Positions 1 through 8,337 of a DNA stretch of 64,000 nt are shown one piece after another. The translations under genes were made by a program, and so were the position numbers. How positions within the stretch are numbered: position 1 is the stretch's first letter; every line of letters begins with the position of its first letter. Origin of the DNA: Flammeovirgaceae bacterium SG7u.111 (GTDB lineage Bacteria; Bacteroidota; Bacteroidia; Cytophagales; Flammeovirgaceae); contig CP139021.1 of the NCBI GenBank assembly GCA_034044135.1, forward strand, positions 2,805,635 to 2,869,634, given 5' to 3'. The notes below the pieces were generated by a model. That model did no database searches. It had not been told where the DNA came from and was given only the letters and a program-made list of their open reading frames with translations.

Positions 1-772
1 TTTTGTGCTCATTGGTCACAATCCCCTTTTCCACCAAATCGATCAACCCATCCGAAAACATTTCAGTGTGGATTCCTAATCCTTTATGATTTCCGAGTTG
101 GGAAAGTACAGCATCAGGCACGCCACCAATGCCCATTTGGAGCGTTGAACCGTCTTCTATTAACTCGGCAATGAGCTTTCCCATTTTTTGTTCCTCTTCA
201 GAAGGTTCTCTTCTGGGAATGGTAAAAATAGGATAATCGACTTCTACAGCCATATCAATTTGGCTAATATGAATGACACCATCGCCCAAGGAGCGAGGTG
301 CATTGGGGTTGATTTCAGCAATAATGACTTTAGCAGTTTCTAAAGCAGCGAGGGTAACATCTACGGAAGAGCCTAAAGAGCAATACCCGTGTTTGTCGGG
401 CGGGGTAACGGTGATCATTGCTACATCTATGGGGAGGATACCCCTTTTGAACAACCTAGGAACATCGCTAAGGAATACAGGGATGTAATCTGCATAGCCT
501 GACTGTACGAATTTTCTTACGTTGGCTCCCACAAAACAAGCATTGTGGCGGAAAGAACCAGCATATTCGGGAGCGGCGTAAGGTGCTGGTCCTTCGGTGT
601 GTATATGGATGATTTCAACTTCTTTGAGCTCGCTGGCTCTGTTTACCATGGCTTCAACCAGTTTTCCTGGAGTCATAGAAACACTATGGACGAATACTCT
701 TTCGTAGGAATTGATGACAGAAACGGCTTCCTGAGGGCTAGTATATTTAGGTTGTTTATAGCTTCTTCTCAT
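1..772 (-). CDS. Acetyl-CoA hydrolase/4-hydroxybutyrate CoA-transferase family protein (3' end outside window)
   Basis: The reverse strand is open from an ATG at 772-770 to the window edge, giving the first ~257 residues of a family that is normally ~430. The family moves CoA between acetate and other short-chain acyl groups, or hydrolyses acetyl-CoA, in the cytoplasm. Visible blocks are GILPIDVAMITVTPPDKHG (about 111-129), a glycine-rich QMGIGGVPDAV (about 212-222) and GIHTEMFSDG, whose Glu (about 237) aligns with the catalytic glutamate expected for 4-hydroxybutyrate CoA-transferases. Substrate cannot be decided without the C-terminal half. No operon partner is visible upstream; a long leader carrying a terminator-like hairpin precedes it. 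Confidence 0.85.
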   Translation of the reverse strand, partial: MRRSYKQPKYTSPQEAVSVINSYERVFVHSVSMTPGKLVEAMVNRASELKEVEIIHIHTEGPAPYAAPEYAGSFRHNACFVGANVRKFVQSGYADYIPVFLSDVPRLFKRGILPIDVAMITVTPPDKHGYCSLGSSVDVTLAALETAKVIIAEINPNAPRSLGDGVIHISQIDMAVEVDYPIFTIPRREPSEEEQKMGKLIAELIEDGSTLQMGIGGVPDAVLSQLGNHKGLGIHTEMFSDGLIDLVEKGIVTNEHK

Positions 773-909
773 TGGTTTATGGTGTTAGGTTTGTGTAGAG
801 AAGCTAATGTATAGCTTTTGGTCAAAACTTCCATGAAGAAAAGCAGGTGATTTTGGAAAAGAGATGTGGAAAAAGCAAGGAGGAACTTGGGAGGGGGTAA
901 AAATAAAAA

Positions 910-936
910 GTCAGTACCCGCAAGGCGGATACCGAC
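910..936 (-). terminator. Terminator-like hairpin in the leader of the CoA-transferase gene
   Basis: Read on the minus strand, GTCGGTATCCGC and GCGGGTACTGAC pair as a 12-bp stem with two G.U wobbles around a CTT loop. TTTTTATTTTT follows at once, as in an intrinsic terminator. No minus-strand gene ends here. It lies about 140 bases upstream of the CoA-transferase start, so it could be an attenuator in its leader or the terminator of an unseen small RNA. Confidence 0.5.
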
Positions 937-1564
937 TCCACATGAATCCAATCATATAAGTTTTAGAGCTTTTCAGGCAAAGCCTTATTACTCCATCACT
1001 TATTTAACCTAACACTAAAACTTTTAAGTGAGAATACTTGGCTTGAAGCAAAACTCAACTTATATAAACCTAAAACTTTTTTCTATTTGAGTAAACCTTT
1101 GAAGGTTTTTAAGAAATCATTTGTTTACATATTGGCAACATGCGATCCAGCTAATTTTCTTTTCTCAGGTAAATGCTGTGTATTTCAATTTAATTTAAAT
1201 GTAAATGAGTTTAAATTGAAATAATGTTTTGTTTATAATGATTATTTGAAATAAAAATATTGAATATCGCACATTGGCTAATTTAAATACAAGCGATTTT
1301 TGCGTAATTCAAATAAGTGTTAATATGAGGTTTTACAAGAATAAATAAAAATAAATCAAATTTATACTCGAATAGTGCAAAATTCTTCCCAGAATGGGAT
1401 GGTTTTTTAAGGTTGGGACAAATTCAGGGCATATGGAGAGTACGAAAAATGGGAAATGGTACTGCGAAAAGGGTGGGGAGTGCTAGAAAAATATTTCTAT
1501 ACTCTTTATTGGGCGCTATTGGCTAAAAAAAAACGAACGATTTTGATCTATTTTTTCTTTATGT

Positions 1565-1583
1565 AAATATGTTCATATTTTTG
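1565..1583 (+). promoter_or_regulatory. arsR promoter -7 box with overlapping palindromic operator
   Basis: AAATATG-TT-CATATTT (1565-1580) is a perfect 7+7 inverted repeat with a 2-base centre. It overlaps the TATTTTTG at 1576-1583, which fits the Bacteroidota TAnnTTTG -7 box. ArsR/SmtB repressors bind AT-rich inverted repeats that block promoters, so autorepression of the downstream gene is the natural reading (inference). Confidence 0.6.
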
Positions 1584-1642
1584 CCATGTGTTAAGTATGA
1601 TCATTTTTGGCTCTTAACTACACTAAAGCTAAAGTATTTATA

Positions 1643-1939
1643 ATGATGTTGTCTTCAGAAAAAATAGAAAAAGCCGCTTTTATATTAAAAACCATAGCTC
1701 ATCCGGTAAGGTTAAGGATTATTGAGCTGTTGGAAACAAAAGATAAAATGGCTGTAAACGATATTTGCGAAGCATTGAACTGTGAGCAATCTCTTACTTC
1801 CCATCATCTTTCAAACATGAAACTAAAAGGGTTGCTTAGCTCGAAAAGAGAGGGGAAGAATATTTACTATTCCTTAAAAGAAAAGGATGTGACCAAAATT
1901 TTATCCTGTTTGGAAAACTGTAATTGCAATATGGGTTGA
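1643..1939 (+). CDS. ArsR/SmtB-family winged-helix transcriptional repressor
   Basis: This is a protein of about 98 residues with the ArsR pattern: a helix beginning LKTIAHPVRLRIIELLE, the recognition region SLTSHHLSNMKLKGLL, and the beta-wing KREGKNIYYSL. The frame opens further upstream with a TTG at 1607, but the ATG at 1643 (or 1646) fits the family length and lies ~60 bases after the -7 box. The C-terminus ends CLENCNC, and two more cysteines flank the predicted alpha-3 helix (ICEALNC), so metal or thiol sensing is plausible. The gene stands alone, without a visible efflux or arsenate partner. The palindrome over its promoter suggests autoregulation. Confidence 0.88.
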   Translation: MMLSSEKIEKAAFILKTIAHPVRLRIIELLETKDKMAVNDICEALNCEQSLTSHHLSNMKLKGLLSSKREGKNIYYSLKEKDVTKILSCLENCNCNMG

Positions 1940-1960
1940 TTTATCATTTAGCCAATTCCA

Positions 1961-1998
1961 AAAAAGCCCTGCAGACTACTAGTTTGCAGGGCTTTTTT
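1961..1998. terminator. Bidirectional intrinsic terminator
   Basis: AAAAAGCCCTGCA (1961-1973) pairs with TGCAGGGCTTTTT (1985-1997). A- and T-runs flank both sides, so it can serve both the arsR transcript and the convergent BatD-like gene. Confidence 0.85.
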
Positions 1999-2014
1999 GG
2001 AAAAATTCGGATGT

Positions 2015-3454
2015 TTACCCTTTTCTGAAAACGAAATATCCTGCTGTTGCAAGCACAAGTAAAATACTTATATTGGTGATAATCGGAATCCACGACCTTT
2101 CCCAAGTAGATGTAAGCTTGTTGTTTGCCGAATCCATGTTTTCATAAAAGCCGCCAATTACGTTCGAGGCAATTTCCATGTTGCGTTTGCTTTCTCCTGT
2201 TACATTTACCACAAGTTCCGAACGTAGGGTATCGTATGTGCCAGAGCTTGGGTTGAAGTAAATCCATTGGAAATAATCTCCCATATTATAACTCCCAGGC
2301 TCTCTAGGCTCTATGTTGTACTTAAATGCTTTTGCACCATAAACGGTGTTGTTCCCTCGGTTTATTTGCTGGGAAATATTAGGAGGATAAAAGTCGAATT
2401 CCCTTGTTTCGGGGAGTTGGATTTCTTTAATAGCCGAAATATTTCCTTCCCCAGCAATAGCAAAATTATAGATAAAGCTTTGCCCAGTTTCTTGGTCGGC
2501 TCCTGAAATGCGTTCTTCTAGTTTAAAATTCCCTACGTTCACCATTCCCTTCATGGGGTGGGGAGGTAGTTCCATTACTTTGATTTTTTTAGCTTTAGAG
2601 GAAAAGCTCTTAAAGTCTTCTTGCATGTTTTGCCCAAAGAAAGAGGGGCGTTTTGCAACTTTGTATTTGATCATTTTTAAAGAAACCGAAGGTATTTCAA
2701 TATCTTGATCGTTGAGGGGGAAAAAGCTGGCTTGGTAAATTTTGTAGCGTTGATATTGCTGCCCGTTGATGGTTACATATTCAGGGGTGATTTGGTCGAT
2801 CCCAAAGTTTTCTTCCCAGCAGTTTGTTGGCTTTACTTTTTTTAATATTTCAGTGAGCTGGTCGCTTATTTTGTAGAAGTCCATCTTCGCTCTGTTTTTG
2901 AGCGAAACATAAAAGGCTATGTTCATATTGAAGCCTTCTCCTACATACACCTTGTTCTTGTTGGTATTAACAGCAAAAAAGGCTTCCTCTTTAACGTTTA
3001 CATATTCTTGTTCGTCCCTTCCTTGTCCTTGGTTCCAGAAGTCTGCAAATGGATCGTATTTCTGCCTAGAAATAGCTGGACCTACGGTGATTTCTACGCT
3101 GCTGAATTCCACCTTTTTACCATTTACGGTCATAGCAAACGAAGGAATGGTAAATGTACCTTCTTTGGTAGGCATATAATTTTGGGTGATGGTCTGGCTC
3201 TGCGAAATTTTCCCATTTATAATATTGGTGCGGGTAGAATTTGATTTCCCCCTTTTGGTGAAACCGTCTATGTCAGGGAAATTTGAATAGTTTTCGAGCT
3301 TCGCATTAGATATGGTCAAGTTCAGCTCCAAAAACTCGTTCAGGCCTATGGTAGTTCTGCCAGTGGAGATAGTAATATCTTGGGCAATTATTTGTGTGGC
3401 AGCAAGTAATGTTAAAAAAAAGGCTAATGAGATTTTCATTGTTGTCTTATTCAT
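2015..3454 (-). CDS. BatD-like oxygen-tolerance family protein
   Basis: This 479-residue protein has an N-terminal signal peptide (hydrophobic to about residue 24, ending in QIIAQ). A large periplasmic part follows that matches the BatD pattern: ISTGRTTIGLNEFLELNLTI, then NGKISQSQTITQNYMPTKEG and SFAMTVNGKKV. One C-terminal transmembrane helix (about 456-475) ends with a short basic tail. BatD proteins usually sit in batABCDE operons with MoxR and VWA-domain proteins; none is next to it, so this is a stand-alone paralogue. Met6 is an alternative start. The exact role of BatD proteins is poorly defined. Confidence 0.8.
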   Translation of the reverse strand: MNKTTMKISLAFFLTLLAATQIIAQDITISTGRTTIGLNEFLELNLTISNAKLENYSNFPDIDGFTKRGKSNSTRTNIINGKISQSQTITQNYMPTKEGTFTIPSFAMTVNGKKVEFSSVEITVGPAISRQKYDPFADFWNQGQGRDEQEYVNVKEEAFFAVNTNKNKVYVGEGFNMNIAFYVSLKNRAKMDFYKISDQLTEILKKVKPTNCWEENFGIDQITPEYVTINGQQYQRYKIYQASFFPLNDQDIEIPSVSLKMIKYKVAKRPSFFGQNMQEDFKSFSSKAKKIKVMELPPHPMKGMVNVGNFKLEERISGADQETGQSFIYNFAIAGEGNISAIKEIQLPETREFDFYPPNISQQINRGNNTVYGAKAFKYNIEPREPGSYNMGDYFQWIYFNPSSGTYDTLRSELVVNVTGESKRNMEIASNVIGGFYENMDSANNKLTSTWERSWIPIITNISILLVLATAGYFVFRKG

Positions 3455-3590
3455 AGATGCGATAGTAATATTTTAAGCATATATAAATTTAGCGTCAGAT
3501 TGTTTTTCAAATATCCAAATCTTTTACTATATTTTGTGACCTAAAAACTAATTTAACAGATTGTTTAACAATTATAACTGTACCTACACT

Positions 3591-3794
3591 ATGCTAGAAT
3601 ATTTTAAAATGATCTTAGAGAAAGTCAGTTTTCACGATGAACTGTTTGAGAAAGAGTTGCGAAAAGCAACCAACACCTTAAATGCTCAAGATGAAATACT
3701 AGAACTCAAAGCTTGGTGCAATATCAGATTTTCTAAGGAGCATCAAAAGGTTATTAATAAATGTTTTAGTAGGATAGCTCACCAAGCAGCATAA
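3591..3794 (+). CDS. Small conserved helical protein, function unknown
   Basis: A protein of about 67 residues beginning MLEYFKMILEKVSFHDELFE. A start at 3561 is possible, but the ATG at 3591 removes a low-quality N-terminal extension. The sequence is charged and predicted mostly helical, with no signal peptide or membrane segment. I recall very similar small cytoplasmic proteins in other Cytophagales and Flavobacteriia genomes (memory, not a search). A good intrinsic terminator follows, which supports a real single-gene transcript. Confidence 0.6.
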   Translation: MLEYFKMILEKVSFHDELFEKELRKATNTLNAQDEILELKAWCNIRFSKEHQKVINKCFSRIAHQAA

Positions 3795-3819
3795 CCTCGT
3801 TGTTTATCCTCTTTGAAGT

Positions 3820-3847
3820 AAGCCAGTTTTTTTACTGGCTTTTTTTA
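3820..3847 (+). terminator. Intrinsic terminator after the small helical protein
   Basis: AAGCCAGT (3820-3827) and ACTGGCTT (3834-3841) form an 8-bp stem followed by a run of T residues. Confidence 0.8.
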
Positions 3848-4002
3848 TGCCTTTTTTTGAACCGCCTGTCTATTATCCTCTTGGTCTTCTGTAATTCCTG
3901 TTTATACTTTTTAAACTTATTGCTAGCTTTGGCACTAAGTGCAACCTGTCTGAAGCACGTTGCATTTGTATTTTATTACTCACATCATTAATCACTAAGA
4001 AA

Positions 4003-5124
4003 TTGAAATACTCAGCTATATTTTTCATATTGTTAAGTTCGCTTTTCTTTTTTTCAAGCTCTTGCTCAGATAAAGAAAGCAAAACTGCTGAAGCCGAACA
4101 GGCAAAAGGGGGGAATGCTAAAAAGAAGAAAAAGAAAAGTAAAGATATCGCAAAGCTTATCAGTCCGAAACACAGGGCTAAAATAAAAGAGGGCGAAATT
4201 GTTCCTATCCAACTTGAGTTAAAAGATTCAACTATTTCTATCGATTCGGTTAGGTTTTTTCTGGACGGCGAGTGGTTGTTTACCAAATCGGACGCACCGT
4301 TTGTTTATGAGTGGGATGCAGAAGGGTCAAAAATGGGTCAGCGAAATTTTATCGCTGTAGTCCATAAGAGTGATAGTACGAGAGAAGGGCACAATGTTCG
4401 GGTAGATGTATTTCCCTCCACAGCTCCAACTACATATGTTTATCAGGTAATTAACGATTACCCCCACGATGATAAGGCTTTCACCCAAGGGTTGGTTTAT
4501 CATGACGGCTATTTACTAGAAGGTACGGGTCATAAAGGAGCTTCGTCCCTTAGAAAAGTGGATGTGCGCACAGGGAAAATAGTAAAAATCTCTTCTATGC
4601 CCGATCAGTTCTTTGGGGAAGGTATAGCCTTATTCGGAGATGAAATTTTCCAGCTTACATGGCAATCTCAATCAGGTTTTGTGTACGACAAAAACACCTT
4701 CCAGCAAAAAAGAGAATTCAGATACCCTACCGAGGGCTGGGGGCTTACTACTGTAGGCGACAAGCTTTTGATGAGCGATGGATCAAATATTTTGTATTAC
4801 CTAGACCCTAAATCTTTTACAGAACTGTCCCGCCTCGAAGTGTATGACAACAACGGTCCTGTAAAGCAGTTGAACGAGCTGGAATACATAGAAGGTGAAA
4901 TATGGGCAAATGTGTGGGAAACTGATTTTATAGTAAGGATAGATCCTAAAACTGGAAAGGTAGTGGGCAAGATAAATCTGGGTGGTATTTTGGACAGAAG
5001 GAAATATACTGGGCAAGTAGATGTGCTTAACGGAATTGCATACGACCCAGTAATGAAGCGCATATTTGTAACTGGAAAACATTGGCCTAGACTCTTCCAA
5101 ATAAGGGTTTTGGAAAAAAAATAA
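4003..5124 (+). CDS. Glutaminyl-peptide cyclotransferase (plant-type QC fold), lipoprotein
   Basis: This 373-residue protein has a signal peptide ending at Cys21 (probable lipoprotein) and a lysine-rich linker with a KKKKKKSK run. An Ig-like domain follows (about 55-140; RFFLDGEWLFTKSDAPFVYEW), then a beta-propeller of the glutamine cyclotransferase family (about 145-370). Diagnostic pieces are FTQGLVYHDGYLLEGTG, GEGIALFGDEIFQLTW, EGWGLTTVGDKLLMSDGS, NELEYIEGEIWANVW and LNGIAYDP. The enzyme turns N-terminal glutamine of exported proteins into pyroglutamate. That is relevant in Bacteroidota because signal-peptidase cleavage often exposes glutamine, as in several proteins here. It has its own transcript, 77 bases before the FecR gene. 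Confidence 0.9.
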   Translation: MKYSAIFFILLSSLFFFSSSCSDKESKTAEAEQAKGGNAKKKKKKSKDIAKLISPKHRAKIKEGEIVPIQLELKDSTISIDSVRFFLDGEWLFTKSDAPFVYEWDAEGSKMGQRNFIAVVHKSDSTREGHNVRVDVFPSTAPTTYVYQVINDYPHDDKAFTQGLVYHDGYLLEGTGHKGASSLRKVDVRTGKIVKISSMPDQFFGEGIALFGDEIFQLTWQSQSGFVYDKNTFQQKREFRYPTEGWGLTTVGDKLLMSDGSNILYYLDPKSFTELSRLEVYDNNGPVKQLNELEYIEGEIWANVWETDFIVRIDPKTGKVVGKINLGGILDRRKYTGQVDVLNGIAYDPVMKRIFVTGKHWPRLFQIRVLEKK

Positions 5125-5201
5125 ATTTTTCTCAATCGTTTTAGGACTTTTTACTAAAAGTCTTGTCTTTAGCTAAAAGCCGGACTGTAAGTCAAAATTC
5201 T

Positions 5202-6197
5202 ATGAAAAATTGGGAAGACATATTTTCTTACCTCAACGGAGAACTTTCCGATGCTGAAGTTTCCGAGCTGGATCAGTGGCGCAAAGTTTCACCCGAAAAC
5301 GAATCGTATTTCCAGAAGGTAAATAAGGTATATGAGTCTACTCCAAGGAAAGATCTTGCAGCCTTTTCCCCAGATGTAGACCAAGCTTGGGGCAAGTTCA
5401 ACCATGCTATTCAGCAGGAAAAAACATCCAAAACGGGGCTGAGTGTTTATTTTAATAATTGGTACAAAGTCGCCGCCATGCTTTCTCTTATCTTGCTTGG
5501 GACATGGGCAATTTCTATGCTTTTATCAGATGGAATGACCAGTATAACGGTTGCCGAGGGTGCTGGCTCACAGAAAGTAGAACTAGAAGACGGTACTGAG
5601 ATATGGCTAAGAGAAGGGGCGAGTTTGACCTACCCAACTCATTTTGACGAGGAAAAAAGGTGGGTAAAGCTTGAGGGAGAAGCTTTTTTTGATGTGGAAA
5701 AAGATCCGTCCAAGCCGTTTGTAGTAGAAGCGCAAGCCACGCAGACCAAAGTATTGGGGACTAGCTTTAACCTTAACAGTGAGAGCGTTACGGGAAATGT
5801 AGAAATAGCGCTTTTTACAGGTAAAGTTGAATTTGTTACCGAAAAGGAATCATTGACCTTGGCTCCAGGAGAGAAAATAGCCTTTGGAGCTAGTACCGGA
5901 AAACTTGAAAAAGCTGCCATTCAGTCCCCAAATATTACCGCTTGGAAAACAAAGAAGTTGCAGTTTGTCGATACTCCGTTCTTAGAAGTAATACACACCT
6001 TAGAAAGGTATTACAATATAGAAATTGAAGTATTGAACAAAGAAATTTTGAACTGTGGCTTTACGTCCGATTTCCAAGATATTAGCCTAGAAGAAATTTT
6101 GAAAATTTTGGAGGCAACTGAAATAGTAACAGTGAAAAGAATAAGCGGGAAGGTAGTGCTTGATGGAAATGGTTGTACCGAAGAAACTCCTTTATAA
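5202..6197 (+). CDS. FecR-family anti-sigma/signal transducer
   Basis: This protein of about 331 residues has a short N-terminal cytoplasmic domain (LNGELSDAEVSELDQWR), one transmembrane helix (about residues 88-105 from the chosen start) and the periplasmic FecR domain. The FecR hallmarks are DGTEIWLREGASLTYP, GEAFFDVEKDPSKPFVVEA and TKVLGTSFNL. A C-terminal DUF4974-like domain (FVDTPFLEVIHTLERYYNIEIEV) follows. The frame opens with TTG at 5163; ATG 5202 gives the usual MKNWEDIF start. FecR normally follows an ECF sigma-factor gene, but here the upstream neighbour is a cyclotransferase, so any sigma partner is elsewhere. It is separated by one base from the next gene, with which it must be co-translated. 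Confidence 0.92.
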   Translation: MKNWEDIFSYLNGELSDAEVSELDQWRKVSPENESYFQKVNKVYESTPRKDLAAFSPDVDQAWGKFNHAIQQEKTSKTGLSVYFNNWYKVAAMLSLILLGTWAISMLLSDGMTSITVAEGAGSQKVELEDGTEIWLREGASLTYPTHFDEEKRWVKLEGEAFFDVEKDPSKPFVVEAQATQTKVLGTSFNLNSESVTGNVEIALFTGKVEFVTEKESLTLAPGEKIAFGASTGKLEKAAIQSPNITAWKTKKLQFVDTPFLEVIHTLERYYNIEIEVLNKEILNCGFTSDFQDISLEEILKILEATEIVTVKRISGKVVLDGNGCTEETPL

Positions 6198-6198
6198 A

Positions 6199-7722
6199 AT
6201 GAAGAAAAATTTACGGATATCGGGCATCAAAAAATTGGGTGTCTCATTGCTATTTTTGAGCCTGTTTTTCACAGCTTTGGCTCAAAAACCGGGCATCCCC
6301 AGAGATAAGGTCAGCTTCAAGTTCCAGAATTCTACTTTGATAGAAGCCATGGGTTACTTGGAGGAAATCTACGGGTTGGAATTCGCTTACTTCAACACTA
6401 AAGGGCTTGATCAGAAGATTTCGGTACAAATAAAAGATTTGTCTTTGGCTGCCGCTATCCAAAAAGTATTTGAAAAAACGCTGTTTTCAGTATCGGAAGT
6501 TGGAGGGAAATGGGTGCTGCAAACAAAGAAACATCAGTTGTTTTTGAAAGGGCAAATCCTTGACAGTGAAACGCAATCGCCTCTTGCCTTTGCAACAGTG
6601 AGTATTAAAGGGCAAAAGCAAGGGAGTGCTTCCAATGTATATGGCAATTATTTGTTCAATGAACCAAATGTGAGTTTGGATGATACGCTTTCGGTTTCTA
6701 TGCTTGGATATACTTCCAGAGATATCCCCGTTTATAACATCCTCAGGCATACGTCTTTCGATATAGCCCTTGAGTCTGTGTCCAAAATGCTGGAAGAGGT
6801 TTGGGTGACAGATAGAAAGAATGTGTACCTATTGAAAAGGGGAGAGGCTTATAGGCAAAAGACAAGCAGTTCTGTCATTTATGGGAAATATGTAACCAAA
6901 GCACGTTTGGACCTGCCTATCGATAGTTTGGAAGAACTTGATATACAATGCGGTGCGGGCAAGATGGAAATGCTCCAGCACGATAAAGATATGATCACGA
7001 TTGAAGCTGATATCATCACTACTTCAATAGGAGAGAAGGTCAATAAAGAGTTTGTAGACCGATTTTTGAATTTGTTTATTGAGGAGCAAGGAAATACGGC
7101 TTACCTCAAAAGCTATTTCACCCTAATGAACGAAAAAGATAAACCTGCCCTTACCAAGTTTTTGAGTACGCCCGGCTCTAAAATTAACCTAAAAGTGTAC
7201 GTACCGGCTAATTTGGATATTTCTATTAACGATGGTTCTGGGGATGTTTTCTTGAAAAATTTGAGCAATAATATCAGGATGGACGATGGGTCAGGAGATA
7301 TTTCTGTTGAGAACTTGATTGGAAACTTATCCATCAGGGATCATTCAGGAATGATAGAAGTGAAGCATGTAGTAGGCAATGTAAAAATAAAAGATGATTC
7401 GGGCGATGTGCTAGTGTCCGATTTGAACGGGAGCTTGGAAATAAAAGATGGCTCGGGGAATATCGGGATAGAGGAAGTAGTGAGTGCTAATGGTACTGCA
7501 GATAATGTACAAGTTTATGACAGGTCAGGTCATATTGAGTTGAACAAGATGAACAGCGATGTGAAATTGAAAGACCGCTCTGGTAAGATTCAAGTTAAAA
7601 ATCTTAATGGTAATTTGGAGATAAAGGATCGTTCTGGTAGTATTTATACTAACCAGCAACAAGGCAAAGCCAGTATCAAAGACCGTTCCGGTAGGATTTA
7701 TATTAATAAAGAAAAGCAGTAA
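6199..7722 (+). CDS. STN + CarboxypepD-regulatory-like protein with DUF4097-type beta-helix instead of a TonB barrel
   Basis: This protein of about 507 residues has a signal peptide ending ...FTALAQ. Next come an STN (secretin/TonB short N-terminal) domain (KFQNSTLIEAMGYLEEIYGL) and a carboxypeptidase-regulatory-like domain (FLKGQILDSETQSPLAFATV). Those two normally sit in front of the plug and barrel of SusC-type receptors. The plug and barrel are absent: from about residue 330 the chain turns into ~20-residue repeats built on DGSGDI/DRSGKI (at least eight), typical of right-handed beta-helices such as DUF4097. The ATG at 6199 is one base after the fecR stop; an earlier in-frame ATG (6160) lies inside fecR. 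The pair resembles a FecR/receptor cassette in which the receptor lost its pore. Confidence 0.8.
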   Translation: MKKNLRISGIKKLGVSLLFLSLFFTALAQKPGIPRDKVSFKFQNSTLIEAMGYLEEIYGLEFAYFNTKGLDQKISVQIKDLSLAAAIQKVFEKTLFSVSEVGGKWVLQTKKHQLFLKGQILDSETQSPLAFATVSIKGQKQGSASNVYGNYLFNEPNVSLDDTLSVSMLGYTSRDIPVYNILRHTSFDIALESVSKMLEEVWVTDRKNVYLLKRGEAYRQKTSSSVIYGKYVTKARLDLPIDSLEELDIQCGAGKMEMLQHDKDMITIEADIITTSIGEKVNKEFVDRFLNLFIEEQGNTAYLKSYFTLMNEKDKPALTKFLSTPGSKINLKVYVPANLDISINDGSGDVFLKNLSNNIRMDDGSGDISVENLIGNLSIRDHSGMIEVKHVVGNVKIKDDSGDVLVSDLNGSLEIKDGSGNIGIEEVVSANGTADNVQVYDRSGHIELNKMNSDVKLKDRSGKIQVKNLNGNLEIKDRSGSIYTNQQQGKASIKDRSGRIYINKEKQ

Positions 7723-7741
7723 ATTATATTGGTCATAAAAA

Positions 7742-7775
7742 CAGAGAGCCATCAGATATTTCTGATGGCTCTCTG
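7742..7775. terminator. Strong 15-bp hairpin terminator between convergent genes
   Basis: CAGAGAGCCATCAGA (7742-7756) and its perfect complement (7761-7775) flank a 4-base loop. On the minus strand TTTTTA follows, so it best terminates the 98-residue protein gene, and it probably also stops the STN-protein transcript. Confidence 0.85.
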
Positions 7776-7796
7776 CTTGTTTATATAAGCCGTTTC

Positions 7797-8093
7797 TTAG
7801 TTAGCATATCTGTAAGATACACCAGGTCTGAAAGTAGCGTATTGGTTGATTTTTGAAGGTGCGTTCACATCGTCAATTGTCAATTCTTCTGTCTTCACAT
7901 ATACGCCCTCTACTTTGTCAACTTTCTCTTGGTTGTCTTCCCAAAGCTGCTCTTTAAAAGTGTCATACCACTCGTGGAATTTATCCATTGAAGAGAAAAA
8001 GCGAGTTTCAATAAGTACGGTTTCTATACCTGATCTTTTGATTCCTCTTTCGCTTTTGATGTATTTCTCGATGATTGATGCTTTTATTAACAT
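7797..8093 (-). CDS. Small hypothetical protein (98 aa)
   Basis: A 98-residue cytoplasmic protein with balanced charge, no signal peptide and no membrane segment. It has a ferredoxin-like mixture of strands and helices (IETVLIETRFFSSMDKFHEW, KVEGVYVKTEEL). I do not recognise a named family. The clean reading frame, the strong terminator after it and a 240-base AT-rich promoter region upstream support a real gene. The aromatic pattern and size would suit a dimeric alpha-beta barrel (antibiotic-biosynthesis-monooxygenase-like) domain, but that is only a guess. Confidence 0.6.
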   Translation of the reverse strand: MLIKASIIEKYIKSERGIKRSGIETVLIETRFFSSMDKFHEWYDTFKEQLWEDNQEKVDKVEGVYVKTEELTIDDVNAPSKINQYATFRPGVSYRYAN

Positions 8094-8337
8094 GGCTTTT
8101 ATATTTAGATGTTTTATAATATATTTTATTTAAAGAGTAGAATATTGTTTTGTTTTCTTTTAATCTACACTACAAATATACGGTTGATATTACCCTAAGT
8201 CTATATAGATAAAGTTGTAAAATTTTGTACAAAAAAGGCGCGATGCAAACCCTCCGTATTTATTCGGATGATTTTGGGAAATGCTTTGAAATAAGCTATC
8301 ATTAAGGGTTTATTAGTAAACACGTAACAATATTTTT

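Larger units (their letters stand above)
773..1642. other. Long AT-rich intergenic region (about 870 bases)
   Basis: I see no convincing protein gene. The only items are the minus-strand terminator-like hairpin at 910-936 and the arsR operator/promoter at 1565-1583. The one open frame in the stretch (769-951, minus) has no protein-like composition and covers the hairpin. It probably contains divergent promoters for the CoA-transferase and arsR genes. Confidence 0.5.

Noticed and set aside
769-951. 60-residue minus-strand frame
   Set aside because: It overlaps the terminator-like hairpin, and its composition is not protein-like.
3800-3991. 63-residue hydrophobic frame after the small helical protein
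   Set aside because: It starts inside the terminator and its apparent hydrophobicity comes from T-rich DNA.
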